64,000 nucleotides of DNA from JAPPLB01 sp965218555 (GTDB lineage Bacteria; Acidobacteriota; Terriglobia; Bryobacterales; UBA6623): contig OZ244625.1 of NCBI GenBank assembly GCA_965218555.1, positions 5,456,001 through 5,520,000 on the forward strand, read 5' to 3'. The notes beneath the pieces are model-generated. The model was not told where the DNA came from and made no database searches. It saw nothing but the letters and a program-made list of their open reading frames with translations. Below, one piece after another: positions 18,322 through 27,969 of this stretch (the stretch's first letter is position 1; every line of letters starts with the position of its first letter). Both the position numbers and the translations under genes were made by a program.

Positions 18322-18500
18322 CCTGCATTGCTCACCACGTGGCGAGGCGAAGTGCGTGAGAGGGCCGTCAGGACGAGGCGCGAGCCGCTTGGCGCGCGCA
18401 GGTGTACTTGATCGCACATCGAGCACGCCAAGCCAGCGCAACGAAGTCATGGCGGTCTTATCGCGTGCTTCCCCCGTCAGGTGGTGTGCAATGTAGGCTA
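18319..18500 (+). repeat. Dispersed TIR element, copy B, filling the gap between convergent genes
   Basis: 182 bp bounded by TAGCCT(G)CATTGC at the left and its inverted counterpart, TAGCCT(A)CATTGC on the other strand, at the right. 22 of the first 26 positions of the two ends match. The left TAG is the stop of the + strand ligase gene and the right TAG is the stop of the - strand sugar transferase gene, so the element is the whole intergenic space. It shares about 40 identical bases (from 18417) with copy A. No protein is encoded. Confidence 0.8.
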
Positions 18501-19912
18501 GCTGGCCCCACGTCCGGCCACGACCTGCGGAATGGACTGCAGCAAAATCTTGACATCGAGCAACAGCGACCAGTTGTCGATGTACTGCAGGTCCAGCTTC
18601 ATCCAGGTGTCAAAATCCACCTTGTCGCGCCCGTGGATCGCCCACAGGCACGTAAGGCCGGGACGCATCCGTAGACGCCGCCGCTGCCAAGTCGCATATT
18701 GGGACACCTCTGAAGGCACAGCCGGGCGCGGTCCCACGAATGACATGTCACCTCGGAGGATATTCCAAAGCTGCGGCCACTCGTCAATGGAGTAGCGGCG
18801 AAGAAAGCGGCCTACGGAGGTCAAGCGGGGATCATCTGCGATCTTGAAGATAGGGCCATCCCGTTCGTTGAGGTGCTCCAAGGCCGGTTTGAGTGCGTCG
18901 GCGTTCTCCACCATCGAGCGGAATTTGTAGAACGTAAACGTTCGGCCGTTCAAGCCGCAACGAACCTGGCGGAAAATGGCAGGGCCGCTCGAAGTCGCCC
19001 GCAGCAGGATTGACAGCAGCATCATCGGAACCGCCAAGACCGCCAGCGCAACCACGGCGAGAATAACGTCAAGCGTCCTCTTGACGAACAGGCGCACTTC
19101 ATCATCGGGCGTTGCAGAGAACGTCAAGAAGCGAACAGGACCAAAGCGGTCAAGGTAGACGTTCCGATGGACGTAGGGAAAAACATCGATGACCACACGG
19201 ATACGAACTCCCTCCTCGTCGCAGAGTAGGAAGATCTCCTCCAGATCGACGAGCTTCGACGCTTCGACGCTAAAGATGATCTCGTCAATAACATGGCCCC
19301 GGAGCCTGCTGGCCAGATCATCCACCTGCCACACCGGATAGCTCTTTTTGAGCTGCACGGTCGGACCGAAATGCCCGGTCGGATCAACAAAAGAGACAAG
19401 GCGGATGCCGTACTCGCGGGCCGCTTCCATCCGGCGGCCCACCTCCAGGGCGGTCACTCCCGAACCCACGATCACATGAAAGACCTCGGCGCCGAATTGA
19501 CGCCGAATCCAGCCTCGCAGCGCTCCCGCGGCGATTCGATAGAAGAGCAACAGAACGAAACTGAAAACAGCGAACAGACCGATGAATACACGGCTGATAT
19601 CCAGTTTCAAGATGAATTGAAAAGCGACGAGGCTCAGAGTGGTCAGGATGACCTGACGTACGGTGTCATAAACCGCTGCACGGACCTGATGGGCGTAGAG
19701 ACGATCGTAAACACCGAGCCACACCCCGTGAGCAACCAAACCAAGAGAGTAAAGACCAGAACCAGGCCCTTGACCGGAGAAAGGATATAGAACTCGAGAG
19801 GTAGCGGAAGAAACACCCGGAGCTGATAGGCAGCCTCGAACGCGGCTATCAGCAGGACGATATCGACGACTGCAAAAAGGACGGCCGCCTTCTTACGATG
19901 ACGTTCAAACAT
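18498..19912 (-). pseudogene. Polyprenyl-phosphate sugar-1-phosphate transferase, frameshifted
   Basis: The N-terminal part (membrane helices, from ATG at 19912, or 19960) is in one frame; the rest continues in another frame from about 19750. Joining them gives about 470 aa, the normal length of the exopolysaccharide biosynthesis glycosylphosphotransferase family: four to five N-terminal helices, a CoA-binding-like middle region, and the C-terminal bacterial sugar transferase domain. That domain shows KRTLDVILA, TFYKFRSM, RYSIDEWPQLWNIL and DMSFVGPRP. The break is a one-base loss near GTTTGGTTG (19745-19755). If real, the protein is inactive; if a read error, the gene is intact. It starts polysaccharide repeat-unit assembly on the lipid carrier. 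Confidence 0.82.
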
Positions 19913-20017
19913 GGATTTCGCGAGCCGGAATCCCAGGATATCAGAGTGTCGGAGCGACAACGGACAGGAAAGATACGATGGGCTGGTCTGCTGGCGTGGA
20001 ATGTGAGGTCTGCCCTT

Positions 20018-20043
20018 GACTCTCGTCCACGAGAACGAGAGTC
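20018..20043. repeat. Perfect 9-bp inverted repeat
   Basis: GACTCTCGT and ACGAGAGTC separated by 8 bases, in the divergent gap between the sugar transferase and cytochrome genes. It has no T-run on either side. It may be a hairpin or a regulator-binding site. Confidence 0.35.
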
Positions 20044-20229
20044 AGTGAATCAAGGCGTGCGTTTGGTCGGTATTTTCCTGTTCGCGCTCATCTTCGATGA
20101 GTCGCGTTTGTGTTGACAGACCCTGGTCGATGCAGGTTGTACGTGTGCTCAAGTAGCCCTCTGAAACGCCGGCCCCGGTGTGGACAAGGCTCATCGCATC
20201 ACAGAAAATAGGGGCTGGAAACACCGCTC

Positions 20230-23200
20230 ATGAAGGGGAGACTGAATCTGGCGGCGGCCGTCGTCAGCCTATCGATCTCCGCGGCCGCACAAGCGGGTGC
20301 TGCAGCGACGGTACCGACGGTCGACTTTGATCGCGACGTGCGGCCCATCCTGTCGGAGCGCTGCTTTACGTGCCACGGGCCGGATGACGGGACCCGCGTC
20401 AACACACTTCGGTTCGATTTGGAAGATGCCGCGTTCGAGCCCTTGGCGAGTGGCGGATTCGCGATCTTGCGAGGGAACCCGCAAGAGAGCGTTTTGCTTG
20501 ATCGAGTCACGTCCGACGACCCTGTTCGACGGATGCCCCCGTCCTACAAGGGCTTCGACAAGCTTCCCGACTCGGAAGTCGAGGTGCTTCGAAGCTGGAT
20601 CGAGCAGGGCGCACCTTGGGCTCAGCACTGGTCGTTTGTTCCGCCGACTCGACCGCAACCTCCTCCTGTTGAGCACGCGGACCTGGTTCGCAACGAAATC
20701 GACCGCTTCGTGCTGCGACGATTGGAAGACGAAGGTCTGCGGCCGCAACCCGAGGCGCCACGCGAGGCATTGATCCGGCGTTTGGCGCTCGATTTGACCG
20801 GGCTTCCTCCTTCACTGGAGCAAGTCGACCGCTTCCTTGCAGACACCGATGCGAACGCTTACGCGAAGCTTGTCGACCGGATGCTGGCATCGCCTCGATA
20901 CGGCGAGCGCATGGCCACCCCATGGCTGGACGCGGCCCGCTACGCCGACACGAACGGATACCAGATGGATGGCACCAGAGATATGTGGCGATGGCGGGAC
21001 TGGGTTGTCCAAGCCTTCAACAGCAACATGGGTTTTGACCAATTCACCATCGAGCAAATCGCGGGTGACCTGCTTCCGAATGCGACTCTCGATCAGAAAA
21101 TCGCCACCGGCTTCCACCGCAACCTGCGCACCAATGCAGAGGGAGGAATCGTCGAGGAAGAGTTCCTCGTTGAATACGCCGCCGATCGCGTGGAGACGAC
21201 CTCGACTGTTTGGCTCGGGCTCACCATGGGTTGTGCGCGGTGCCACGACCATAAGTACGACCCGCTCACGCAGAAGGAGTTCTATCAGCTCTTCGCCTAC
21301 TTCAACAACGTGCCCGAGCGTGGGCTGGTCTATCATTTCGGCAACGACGGCCCAATGATCAAGGCGCCGACGGACGAGCAAAGTTCCGAGCTCGCCAAGT
21401 TGGACAGAGCGATTTTGGCGGCGGAGCAGAGGCTTGAGGAACTGGAGCCGACCATCAAACAGGGGATCGCCGCTTGGGCACGTTCACTTGCAAGGAATCG
21501 GAAGGCTGACTGGGGCATTTCAGAGGGTCTCGTTGCTCACTATCCGTTCCGCAAAGCGCGTTTGGAGTACGCAGAGTGGGAGAAAAGGCCGGAGGACCAT
21601 GAACCCGGCGCTCGCAGAGTCGATCTGGCGGAGGGCCGGCGGGGCTCCGCGGCGCTATTCAAAAAGGCCCAATCAGTCGACCTCGGCGATCTCGGTGGTT
21701 TCGACTACAACGACCCGTTCACGTTCTCTTTCTGGATCAACCCCGAGAGTGCAAATGGGGCCATCCTGACGCGGACACTGAACGTCGAGAAGGCGCAAGG
21801 TTACGGACTCTATCTCGTCGATGGCAAGCTGCGGTTCGAACTTACCCATCGCTACACCGATCTCAGCATGCGGATTATTTCCGAACAGCCACTGGCGCTG
21901 AATCGTTGGCAACATGTCGCTCTGACCTATACAGCGGAACGTCCTAGCTCGCACGGAGCGCGGTTCTGTGTTGACGGTAAGCCTTGGCCTTTCGAGGTTG
22001 AATGGGACGACCTGAAATGGCCATCGAGCTACGCGTTTCCGTTCCGGCTCGGTGTGGGTGGAGGACGACCGAGTTTCCGGGGACGTCTCGACGAGCTGAG
22101 GGTCTACAGCCGTGCCTTGAGCACTGAGGAAGTCGCAGTTCTGAGCTTGGACGACAGTCTTCCCGCTATAGCGGCCTTGCCCGCCGAGGAACGCACGCCA
22201 GCCCAAGCCAAGAAACTTCGCGGGGCCTATCTCGACACAGAGGCTTCGAAGAGGGTTCGACGAGCCGCCGCGACGGTAAAGATGGCCCGGCTTCGGCGCG
22301 CCCTGTTCGACGAGAGTCTCCCCAGCGTGATGGTGATGACCGAGAGCGACAAGGTCAACCGCGCTCACGTCCTGCGCCGCGGAGCGTACGATGCGCGCGG
22401 AGAGGAAGTCGCGCCTGCAACACCGGCCGTGCTGACCCGACCCGGTTCCGGGGCGCCACAGACCCGCCTCGACCTGGCCCGCTGGCTTGTCTCGCGGGAG
22501 AATCCGCTCACGGCCCGCGTCGCGGTGAACCGCTATTGGGAGATGCTCTTCGGCGTGGGACTGGTGAAGACGAGTGAGGACTTCGGAACGCAGGGCGAAA
22601 GGCCGCTGCACTCCGAGTTGCTTGATTGGCTGGCCGTCGAGTTCATGGAAAGAGGTTGGGACGTCAAAGCGATCCTGAAGACGATCGTGATGAGTGCGGC
22701 GTATCGACGCTCCTCGACCGTGACACCGCAGTTGATGGAACGCGACCCCGAGAACCGCCTGTTGGCGCGTGGGCCGCGATTTCGGTTGCCCGCCGAGGTC
22801 ATACGAGACCAAGCGTTGAGCGTGTCCGGGCTGCTCGACGAAACAAGGGGCGGGCCGCCGGTCAAGCCTTACCAACCGCCCGGGATTTGGAATGAGGTCT
22901 CCGGAGTCGTTTACCGAGAGGACTCCGGTAGCGCGCTCTATCGAAGAAGCCTGTACACATATTGGAAGCGCACGGTCCCGCCGCCCTCAATGGTCGCCTT
23001 CGACGCGGCTGACCGGGAAAGCTGCCAAATGCGTCGGCCTCGGACGAACACTCCGATCCAAGCGCTGACGCTGATGAATGATCCGACGTATGTCGAAGCT
23101 TCGCGGAAGCTCGCGGAACGGATGATGCACGAAGGCGGGACAACCACGCGGGAGCGGCTTGCATACGGATTTCGGCTCGTGACCTCCGTGCGGCTACGCC

Positions 23201-23397
23201 GCACGGAGTTCGACGTTTTGGAAAAGGCCTTCGAGGACTTCAGAACCGGGTATCGCCGCGACCGGAAAGCCGCCGTGGCCTATCTGAGTGTAGGGGATTC
23301 ACAGTGGGATACCGCGCTGGATCCTCGAGAGTTGGCCCCCTACGCAGCCCTTGCGAGTCTTATACTCAACTTGGATGAGGCAGTGACAAAGCAATAG
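20230..23397 (+). CDS. PSCyt1/DUF1549/DUF1553 protein with LamG domain (module 2)
   Basis: 1055 aa, longer than the usual 850-950. Signal peptide 1-26, heme motif CFTCH at 45-49, DUF1549 about 153-340 with CARCH-DHKYDP near 336. An inserted concanavalin/LamG-type domain lies at about 435-635 (PFTFSFWINPES, NRWQHVALTYT, RLDELRVYSRAL), and DUF1553 at about 747-1035. LamG domains in this setting usually bind carbohydrate or act as adhesion modules, so the insertion may give contact with a polymer substrate. It ends 2 bp before its DUF1501 partner. Confidence 0.92.
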   Translation: MKGRLNLAAAVVSLSISAAAQAGAAATVPTVDFDRDVRPILSERCFTCHGPDDGTRVNTLRFDLEDAAFEPLASGGFAILRGNPQESVLLDRVTSDDPVRRMPPSYKGFDKLPDSEVEVLRSWIEQGAPWAQHWSFVPPTRPQPPPVEHADLVRNEIDRFVLRRLEDEGLRPQPEAPREALIRRLALDLTGLPPSLEQVDRFLADTDANAYAKLVDRMLASPRYGERMATPWLDAARYADTNGYQMDGTRDMWRWRDWVVQAFNSNMGFDQFTIEQIAGDLLPNATLDQKIATGFHRNLRTNAEGGIVEEEFLVEYAADRVETTSTVWLGLTMGCARCHDHKYDPLTQKEFYQLFAYFNNVPERGLVYHFGNDGPMIKAPTDEQSSELAKLDRAILAAEQRLEELEPTIKQGIAAWARSLARNRKADWGISEGLVAHYPFRKARLEYAEWEKRPEDHEPGARRVDLAEGRRGSAALFKKAQSVDLGDLGGFDYNDPFTFSFWINPESANGAILTRTLNVEKAQGYGLYLVDGKLRFELTHRYTDLSMRIISEQPLALNRWQHVALTYTAERPSSHGARFCVDGKPWPFEVEWDDLKWPSSYAFPFRLGVGGGRPSFRGRLDELRVYSRALSTEEVAVLSLDDSLPAIAALPAEERTPAQAKKLRGAYLDTEASKRVRRAAATVKMARLRRALFDESLPSVMVMTESDKVNRAHVLRRGAYDARGEEVAPATPAVLTRPGSGAPQTRLDLARWLVSRENPLTARVAVNRYWEMLFGVGLVKTSEDFGTQGERPLHSELLDWLAVEFMERGWDVKAILKTIVMSAAYRRSSTVTPQLMERDPENRLLARGPRFRLPAEVIRDQALSVSGLLDETRGGPPVKPYQPPGIWNEVSGVVYREDSGSALYRRSLYTYWKRTVPPPSMVAFDAADRESCQMRRPRTNTPIQALTLMNDPTYVEASRKLAERMMHEGGTTTRERLAYGFRLVTSVRLRRTEFDVLEKAFEDFRTGYRRDRKAAVAYLSVGDSQWDTALDPRELAPYAALASLILNLDEAVTKQ

Positions 23398-23399
23398 CC

Positions 23400-24848
23400 A
23401 TGAACCCGCACGAGTCTCGATGGCGTATCCAGACGCGCCGTCAGTTCTTCGGCCGGAGCGCCCTCGGCATCGGCGCCGCGGCGCTCTCGAGCCTGCTGGC
23501 GAGGGAGTTGCGCGGCTCCGGGGACACCACGCTCAAAAGCCTGCCCGGCATCCCTCACCACACGCCCAGCGCGAAGCGTGTGATTTACCTGTTCATGTCG
23601 GGCGGTCCTTCGCAGTTGGAACTGTACGACGATAAACCGCTCGTGAGAGAACGGCACGGTCAGGAACTGCCGAATTCCATTCGAAAGGGCCAGCGATTGA
23701 CCGGCATGACCTCAACACAGGCAAGCTTCCCGCTGGCCGGCTCCAGGGTCGCCTTCGAGCGTCATGGGGAATCGGGCGCCATTGTCAGCGAGTTGCTGCC
23801 GCACACCGCCAAGATCGTGGATGACCTCACGTTCATCAAGTCTATGCATACCGAGGCGATCAACCATGACCCGGCGGTCACGTTCTTCCAGACCGGATCG
23901 CAGATCGCGGGACGCCCCAGCATGGGAGCTTGGGCGACCTACGGGCTGGGTAGCGAAAGCACAAACTTGCCGGCATTCGTCATCCTGATCACAAAAGGCA
24001 CCGGCGGACAGCCGATTTACGACCGCTTGTGGGGAAGCGGTTTCCTTCCGACTCATTACCAGGGCGTGAAGTTCAGGTCGGTCGGCGACCCGATTCTTTA
24101 TTTGTACGATCCTCCGGGATTCGGTCGACCGAAGCGGCGACGGTATCTTGACTCTCTCGCGGAACTGAATCAGATCGCGTTTGACGAGTTCGGTGATCCC
24201 GAGATCTCGACCCGCATCGCCCAATATGAGATAGCGTATCGAATGCAGGCGTCGGTGCCGGAATTGACGGACATTTCAGACGAGCCGCAGAGTACGTTTG
24301 ACCTTTACGGAGAGGATGCCCGCACGCCGGGGACGTTCGCCGCGAACTGTCTGCTGGCGCGACGGCTCGCCGAGCGCGACGTCCGTTTCATACAGCTCTA
24401 CCACCGCGGCTGGGATCAACACGGCAACCTGCCGAAAGGCATTCGGAAGCAGTGCGCCGCCACGGATCAGGCTTCGGCGGCGCTCATCCGCGATCTCAAG
24501 CAAAGAGGACTACTGGACGATACGCTCGTTGTTTGGGGCGGCGAGTTCGGCCGTACTGTCTATTGCCAGGGCCGCTTGACCGAAACGGACTACGGCCGGG
24601 ACCACCATCCGCGTTGCTTTACGATGTGGCTCGCCGGAGGCGGTGTCAAACCCGGCCAGACCATCGGCGAGACGGACGACTATTCCTACAACGTGATCGC
24701 TGACCCCGTGCACGTGCACGATCTGCAGGCGACCATTCTCCATTGCCTCGGTATCGATCACACTCGATTGACGTACAAGTTTCAAGGCCGCGACTTCCGC
24801 CTGACGGACATCCACGGCCAAGTTGTGGCCAAGGCTCTCCAGGGCTAG
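23400..24848 (+). CDS. DUF1501 protein, Tat-exported (module 2)
   Basis: 482 aa. Tat signal TRRQFF at residues 12-17. Family blocks: RVIYLFMSGGPSQLELYD, GEFGRTVYCQG and GRDHHPRCFTMWLAGGG near residue 400, and GRDFRLTDIHG at the C terminus. It begins 2 bp after the LamG-containing cytochrome gene, so translation is coupled. It converges with a CRTAC1 gene after 130 bp. Confidence 0.93.
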   Translation: MNPHESRWRIQTRRQFFGRSALGIGAAALSSLLARELRGSGDTTLKSLPGIPHHTPSAKRVIYLFMSGGPSQLELYDDKPLVRERHGQELPNSIRKGQRLTGMTSTQASFPLAGSRVAFERHGESGAIVSELLPHTAKIVDDLTFIKSMHTEAINHDPAVTFFQTGSQIAGRPSMGAWATYGLGSESTNLPAFVILITKGTGGQPIYDRLWGSGFLPTHYQGVKFRSVGDPILYLYDPPGFGRPKRRRYLDSLAELNQIAFDEFGDPEISTRIAQYEIAYRMQASVPELTDISDEPQSTFDLYGEDARTPGTFAANCLLARRLAERDVRFIQLYHRGWDQHGNLPKGIRKQCAATDQASAALIRDLKQRGLLDDTLVVWGGEFGRTVYCQGRLTETDYGRDHHPRCFTMWLAGGGVKPGQTIGETDDYSYNVIADPVHVHDLQATILHCLGIDHTRLTYKFQGRDFRLTDIHGQVVAKALQG

Positions 24849-24978
24849 TCAGTCGGTGGTAAGTCTCGTGCGCCCTCACGTCGTTAACTCCAGAGTGCGC
24901 CTGATACCGCTGAGAACCGTGTGGGCCGCGGGTACGCAATTCCCTGTGCCCCTTATGGCGTAACAGACAAGGGCCGGC

Positions 24979-26667
24979 TCAGTTCTGGATACCCATACCC
25001 TCGATCACGTGCACGTAGCGGTCGATCGGCACAGCGGATAGTCGTTCGACCGTTTCGCTGGGCCGTGGCCAGGCAATCTCGATCCAGTCAAGCTTTGTCG
25101 CGACTCCGAGACCCAGCACCTCACGAGGGTCGTGGGATGATAGATAGCTGCCGCCCCCGGTACGGAGCCGTGACCGCTTCTTGCCGCCGCAAGACCACGT
25201 GATGCGCGCCCCGATGGCATCGCGGTTGCAGTGGACGCTTTCCAGCTTCAAGCCCACCCAATGGTTCCCCCTCGCCGCTCGGTTACGCAACAGAAGTGGC
25301 GCCTCTCCGTTGTTGGCGATCAGGACGTCGACGGCGCCGTCGTTGTCGTAATCGCCTACGGCGAGCCCACGGGCAGAAAAATTCTTCTGAAACACCGGGC
25401 CCGCTTGGGCGCTGATGTCGCGCAGCTTGCCGTTTTCGTGGTGAAACAAAAGCAAGGGCTCCTTGTATGTGACCTTCAGCGAGTATTGGCCGATCATGTC
25501 GTCCGGGTGACCGTTGGCGAGCAATAAATCCAGCTCGCCGTCGTTGTCGTAGTCAAAAAACTTCAGTCCCCACCCGCTCAGCAGACGGGTTGCCTGGGAG
25601 ATGCCGTGCACGCGCGCGTCGTCCTGGAAAGTCTCGTCTCCTCGGTTGCGATAGAGGGAGAACATTTCCTGGTCGATGTTGGCCACAAAAAGATCCTGGC
25701 GGCCGTCCTGATCGAAGTCTGCGGCGTCGACTCCCATGCCGGAACGCGCTTTTCCATCAGCGCTGAACGCCACTTCGGCGAACATGCCGCTCTCTTCCCA
25801 TACACCCCTCCCGCGGTTGAAGAACAGAAAGTTCTGCACCGTGTCGTTAGCGACAAACGGGTCCATCAACCCATCGTTGTTGATGTCGGTCGCCACGGCG
25901 CCGAGCGCCTTGCCCAACGCCGCTTCGATGTCGGTCCCCTTGCTGACGAGCGTGAAGGTACCGTCGTCGTTATTCCGATAGAGCAAGCCCGGTGTCGGCT
26001 TGAAGACGCGCGGTATGCAGTAATAGCGTTTGCCCGCCTTGTTGGTTCCGCAATTGATGTGAGTATCGGCGCGGAACTCGACAAAGCTGCATAGGAAAAG
26101 GTCCAACCGACCGTCGTTGTCGTAATCAAACCAGACGGCGCTCGTCGCCCAGTCCGGCGACACGATGCCGGCCTTTGTGGTGACGTCGGTGAACGTTCCA
26201 TCTCCGTTGTTGTGGTAAAGAATGCAGCGGCCGTAGGCGGTCACCAGCAGATCCGGATAGCCGTCGTTATCGTAATCACCAACGGCCGCTCCCATTCCGA
26301 ATGTGCCAGCACCGACACCGGCTTCATCAGTGACGTCGGTGAAGGTCCCGTCACGATTGTTTCTGTAGAGCGCATTACGCAACGGCTCCCGCGGTGTATA
26401 GAAGTCACACTTGCCGCTGTTGACCAAGTAGATATCGATCCAGCCGTCATTGTCGTAGTCGATGAACGCACATCCCGGCCCGACCGTCTCCGGCAGGTAA
26501 TGTTCCGGCGACATCGCATTTTCGTGCACGAATGAGATTCCACTCGCCGAGGCGGGAATCTCTTCGAAGGACGGTGTGAAAGCACAAAGAGGCGAGAACA
26601 ACGGGGACAAACCAAGCCCCGCGCCCAGTGTCATAAACTGCCGCCTGGAATGGCTAAATGGAATCAT
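24979..26667 (-). CDS. CRTAC1-type FG-GAP/VCBS repeat protein with ASPIC/UnbV domain, Tat-exported
   Basis: 562 aa. Tat signal SRRQFM at residues 7-12. A string of beta-propeller repeats follows, each with a calcium-site-like DYDNDG or DFDQDG, typical of integrin-like FG-GAP/VCBS proteins. The C-terminal 100 residues have the ASPIC/UnbV look (GARITWSCGGKKRSRLRTGGG, then GLGVATKLDWIEIAWP). These proteins are exported and thought to bind ligands or surfaces; no enzyme activity is known. Downstream in the same direction of the PPC and TPR genes. Confidence 0.9.
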   Translation of the reverse strand: MIPFSHSRRQFMTLGAGLGLSPLFSPLCAFTPSFEEIPASASGISFVHENAMSPEHYLPETVGPGCAFIDYDNDGWIDIYLVNSGKCDFYTPREPLRNALYRNNRDGTFTDVTDEAGVGAGTFGMGAAVGDYDNDGYPDLLVTAYGRCILYHNNGDGTFTDVTTKAGIVSPDWATSAVWFDYDNDGRLDLFLCSFVEFRADTHINCGTNKAGKRYYCIPRVFKPTPGLLYRNNDDGTFTLVSKGTDIEAALGKALGAVATDINNDGLMDPFVANDTVQNFLFFNRGRGVWEESGMFAEVAFSADGKARSGMGVDAADFDQDGRQDLFVANIDQEMFSLYRNRGDETFQDDARVHGISQATRLLSGWGLKFFDYDNDGELDLLLANGHPDDMIGQYSLKVTYKEPLLLFHHENGKLRDISAQAGPVFQKNFSARGLAVGDYDNDGAVDVLIANNGEAPLLLRNRAARGNHWVGLKLESVHCNRDAIGARITWSCGGKKRSRLRTGGGSYLSSHDPREVLGLGVATKLDWIEIAWPRPSETVERLSAVPIDRYVHVIEGMGIQN

Positions 26668-26898
26668 TCGTCCAGCAACAGACTCAGCCTTAGCCTTTGA
26701 CTATCATCTCTCATTACGCTCCACGACCCTTCATGCCAGGAGCATCTTGTCTCCGAAATACACTCGCTTCGAGCTGGAGAAGCAGAGAGAAGCAACTCTT
26801 TCCAAAGTCCGAGAGAGAACGGCCGCAGATACTGCTCGCCGGCAACACAGCCTGGAAGCCCGGGAACGATATTGCTGACCGGCTCGGCCTAACCGAAT

Positions 26899-27969
26899 CT
26901 ATCTGGCCTCTGACAGCTTTTGGACGTCGGGCTTAATCGTGAGCCGAAAGACCGCCGCTACACGGGTCATGAAAACCCGGTTGTAAGTAATCTGCCCGAG
27001 AACCGTCATCAAGTAGTCATCTAACGGGGGCGCATCGGCTTCCGCTCGAAAGGTAACCCAGCCTTCGGTTTCCTTCGGACCGAGCGACGTCTTACTCCGC
27101 TTCTCTTCGAAAATGATGCCTGCAGGAAGCTCGCTCAGGCGTTGTGTCAAGTTCCAGAGGATCACGTTCATCTCTACAGGGCCGTCGTAGTTGTTACGCG
27201 TTACCTTGATATCTACAGTGGCCGATTCGCCGGGGCGTAGCGTGACGCGCCGAGGAGTCGTGTCCATGATGATGTCGCTACCCTCTACGGCCGCGGCGGT
27301 GAGCGATGGAACAGCATAGAAGCTGCGGCCGCCCGCTTGTCCCATCGGGGCGAAAGGTTTTGCTGTCCGCTGGATCGTCTTGGTTTGCCCACCAGAGAGG
27401 CGGGCTCTAGCTACGCCATACACTTCGACGTCCTTGGCGTCCGGCTTTACGTCCAGGGAACCTGTCAAGGCGATATTGCCTTGGTTCATATGGGATGGAA
27501 TGACGCTCCTCTCGGCGACGACAGCCGCCGGCAGTCCTCGCACGAAGAGTTCGACCGGGCCCTCAAACCCATTCTGGCGTTCGACCGTAACCACACTCGT
27601 ATAGGATTCACCGGGGCCCACCGGCATCCGGTCGTCATCGACGATCAGAGCAAAGTCAGGTTCTTGCGGCCGGGCAACGAGATGATAGACGTGATCCCTG
27701 CTACCGAAGTAGTTGGCGTCGCGAACTTGCACTTCGTATTCGCCGTCGGCCGGAGCGGTCCACTCGATCCGCGCGTTCTTGTCCGCGGGGAATGCGAGCG
27801 ATCCTCGGGCCCCTTGGCCAAGGGTAATCACGCCGTCGTCCTGGGCAGCCAGAAGCGTTCCCGTGACTTCGCGCACCTCAAGCAAGGGGTCAAGAGAAGA
27901 GTTGCCGCGCTGTACAACAAACTCCAGAGTGTCACTCTCACGAGCCCTGAAACGACTGGCGTAACTCAT
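26899..27969 (-). pseudogene. PPC (pre-peptidase C-terminal) domain protein, N-terminally truncated
   Basis: About 357 aa. The opening FRARESDTLEFVVQRG corresponds to the middle of a PPC domain, and the usual first half of these proteins (signal peptide, earlier domain, D-W-Y-like strand) is missing. The rest has beta-rich segments (YEVQVRDANYFGSRDHVYHL, GESATVDIKVTRNN). The open frame continues upstream to 28062 but inside the TPR coding sequence, with no family likeness. An ATG at 27969 overlaps the TPR stop by 32 bases. It lacks an export signal, so the product may be non-functional or the sequence has lost a piece here. Confidence 0.55.

Noticed and set aside
18121..18450. A protein-coding frame in repeat copy B that shares its start with one in copy A
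   Set aside because: Shared peptide arises only because the DNA repeat is shared; frames differ in length and end outside the element.
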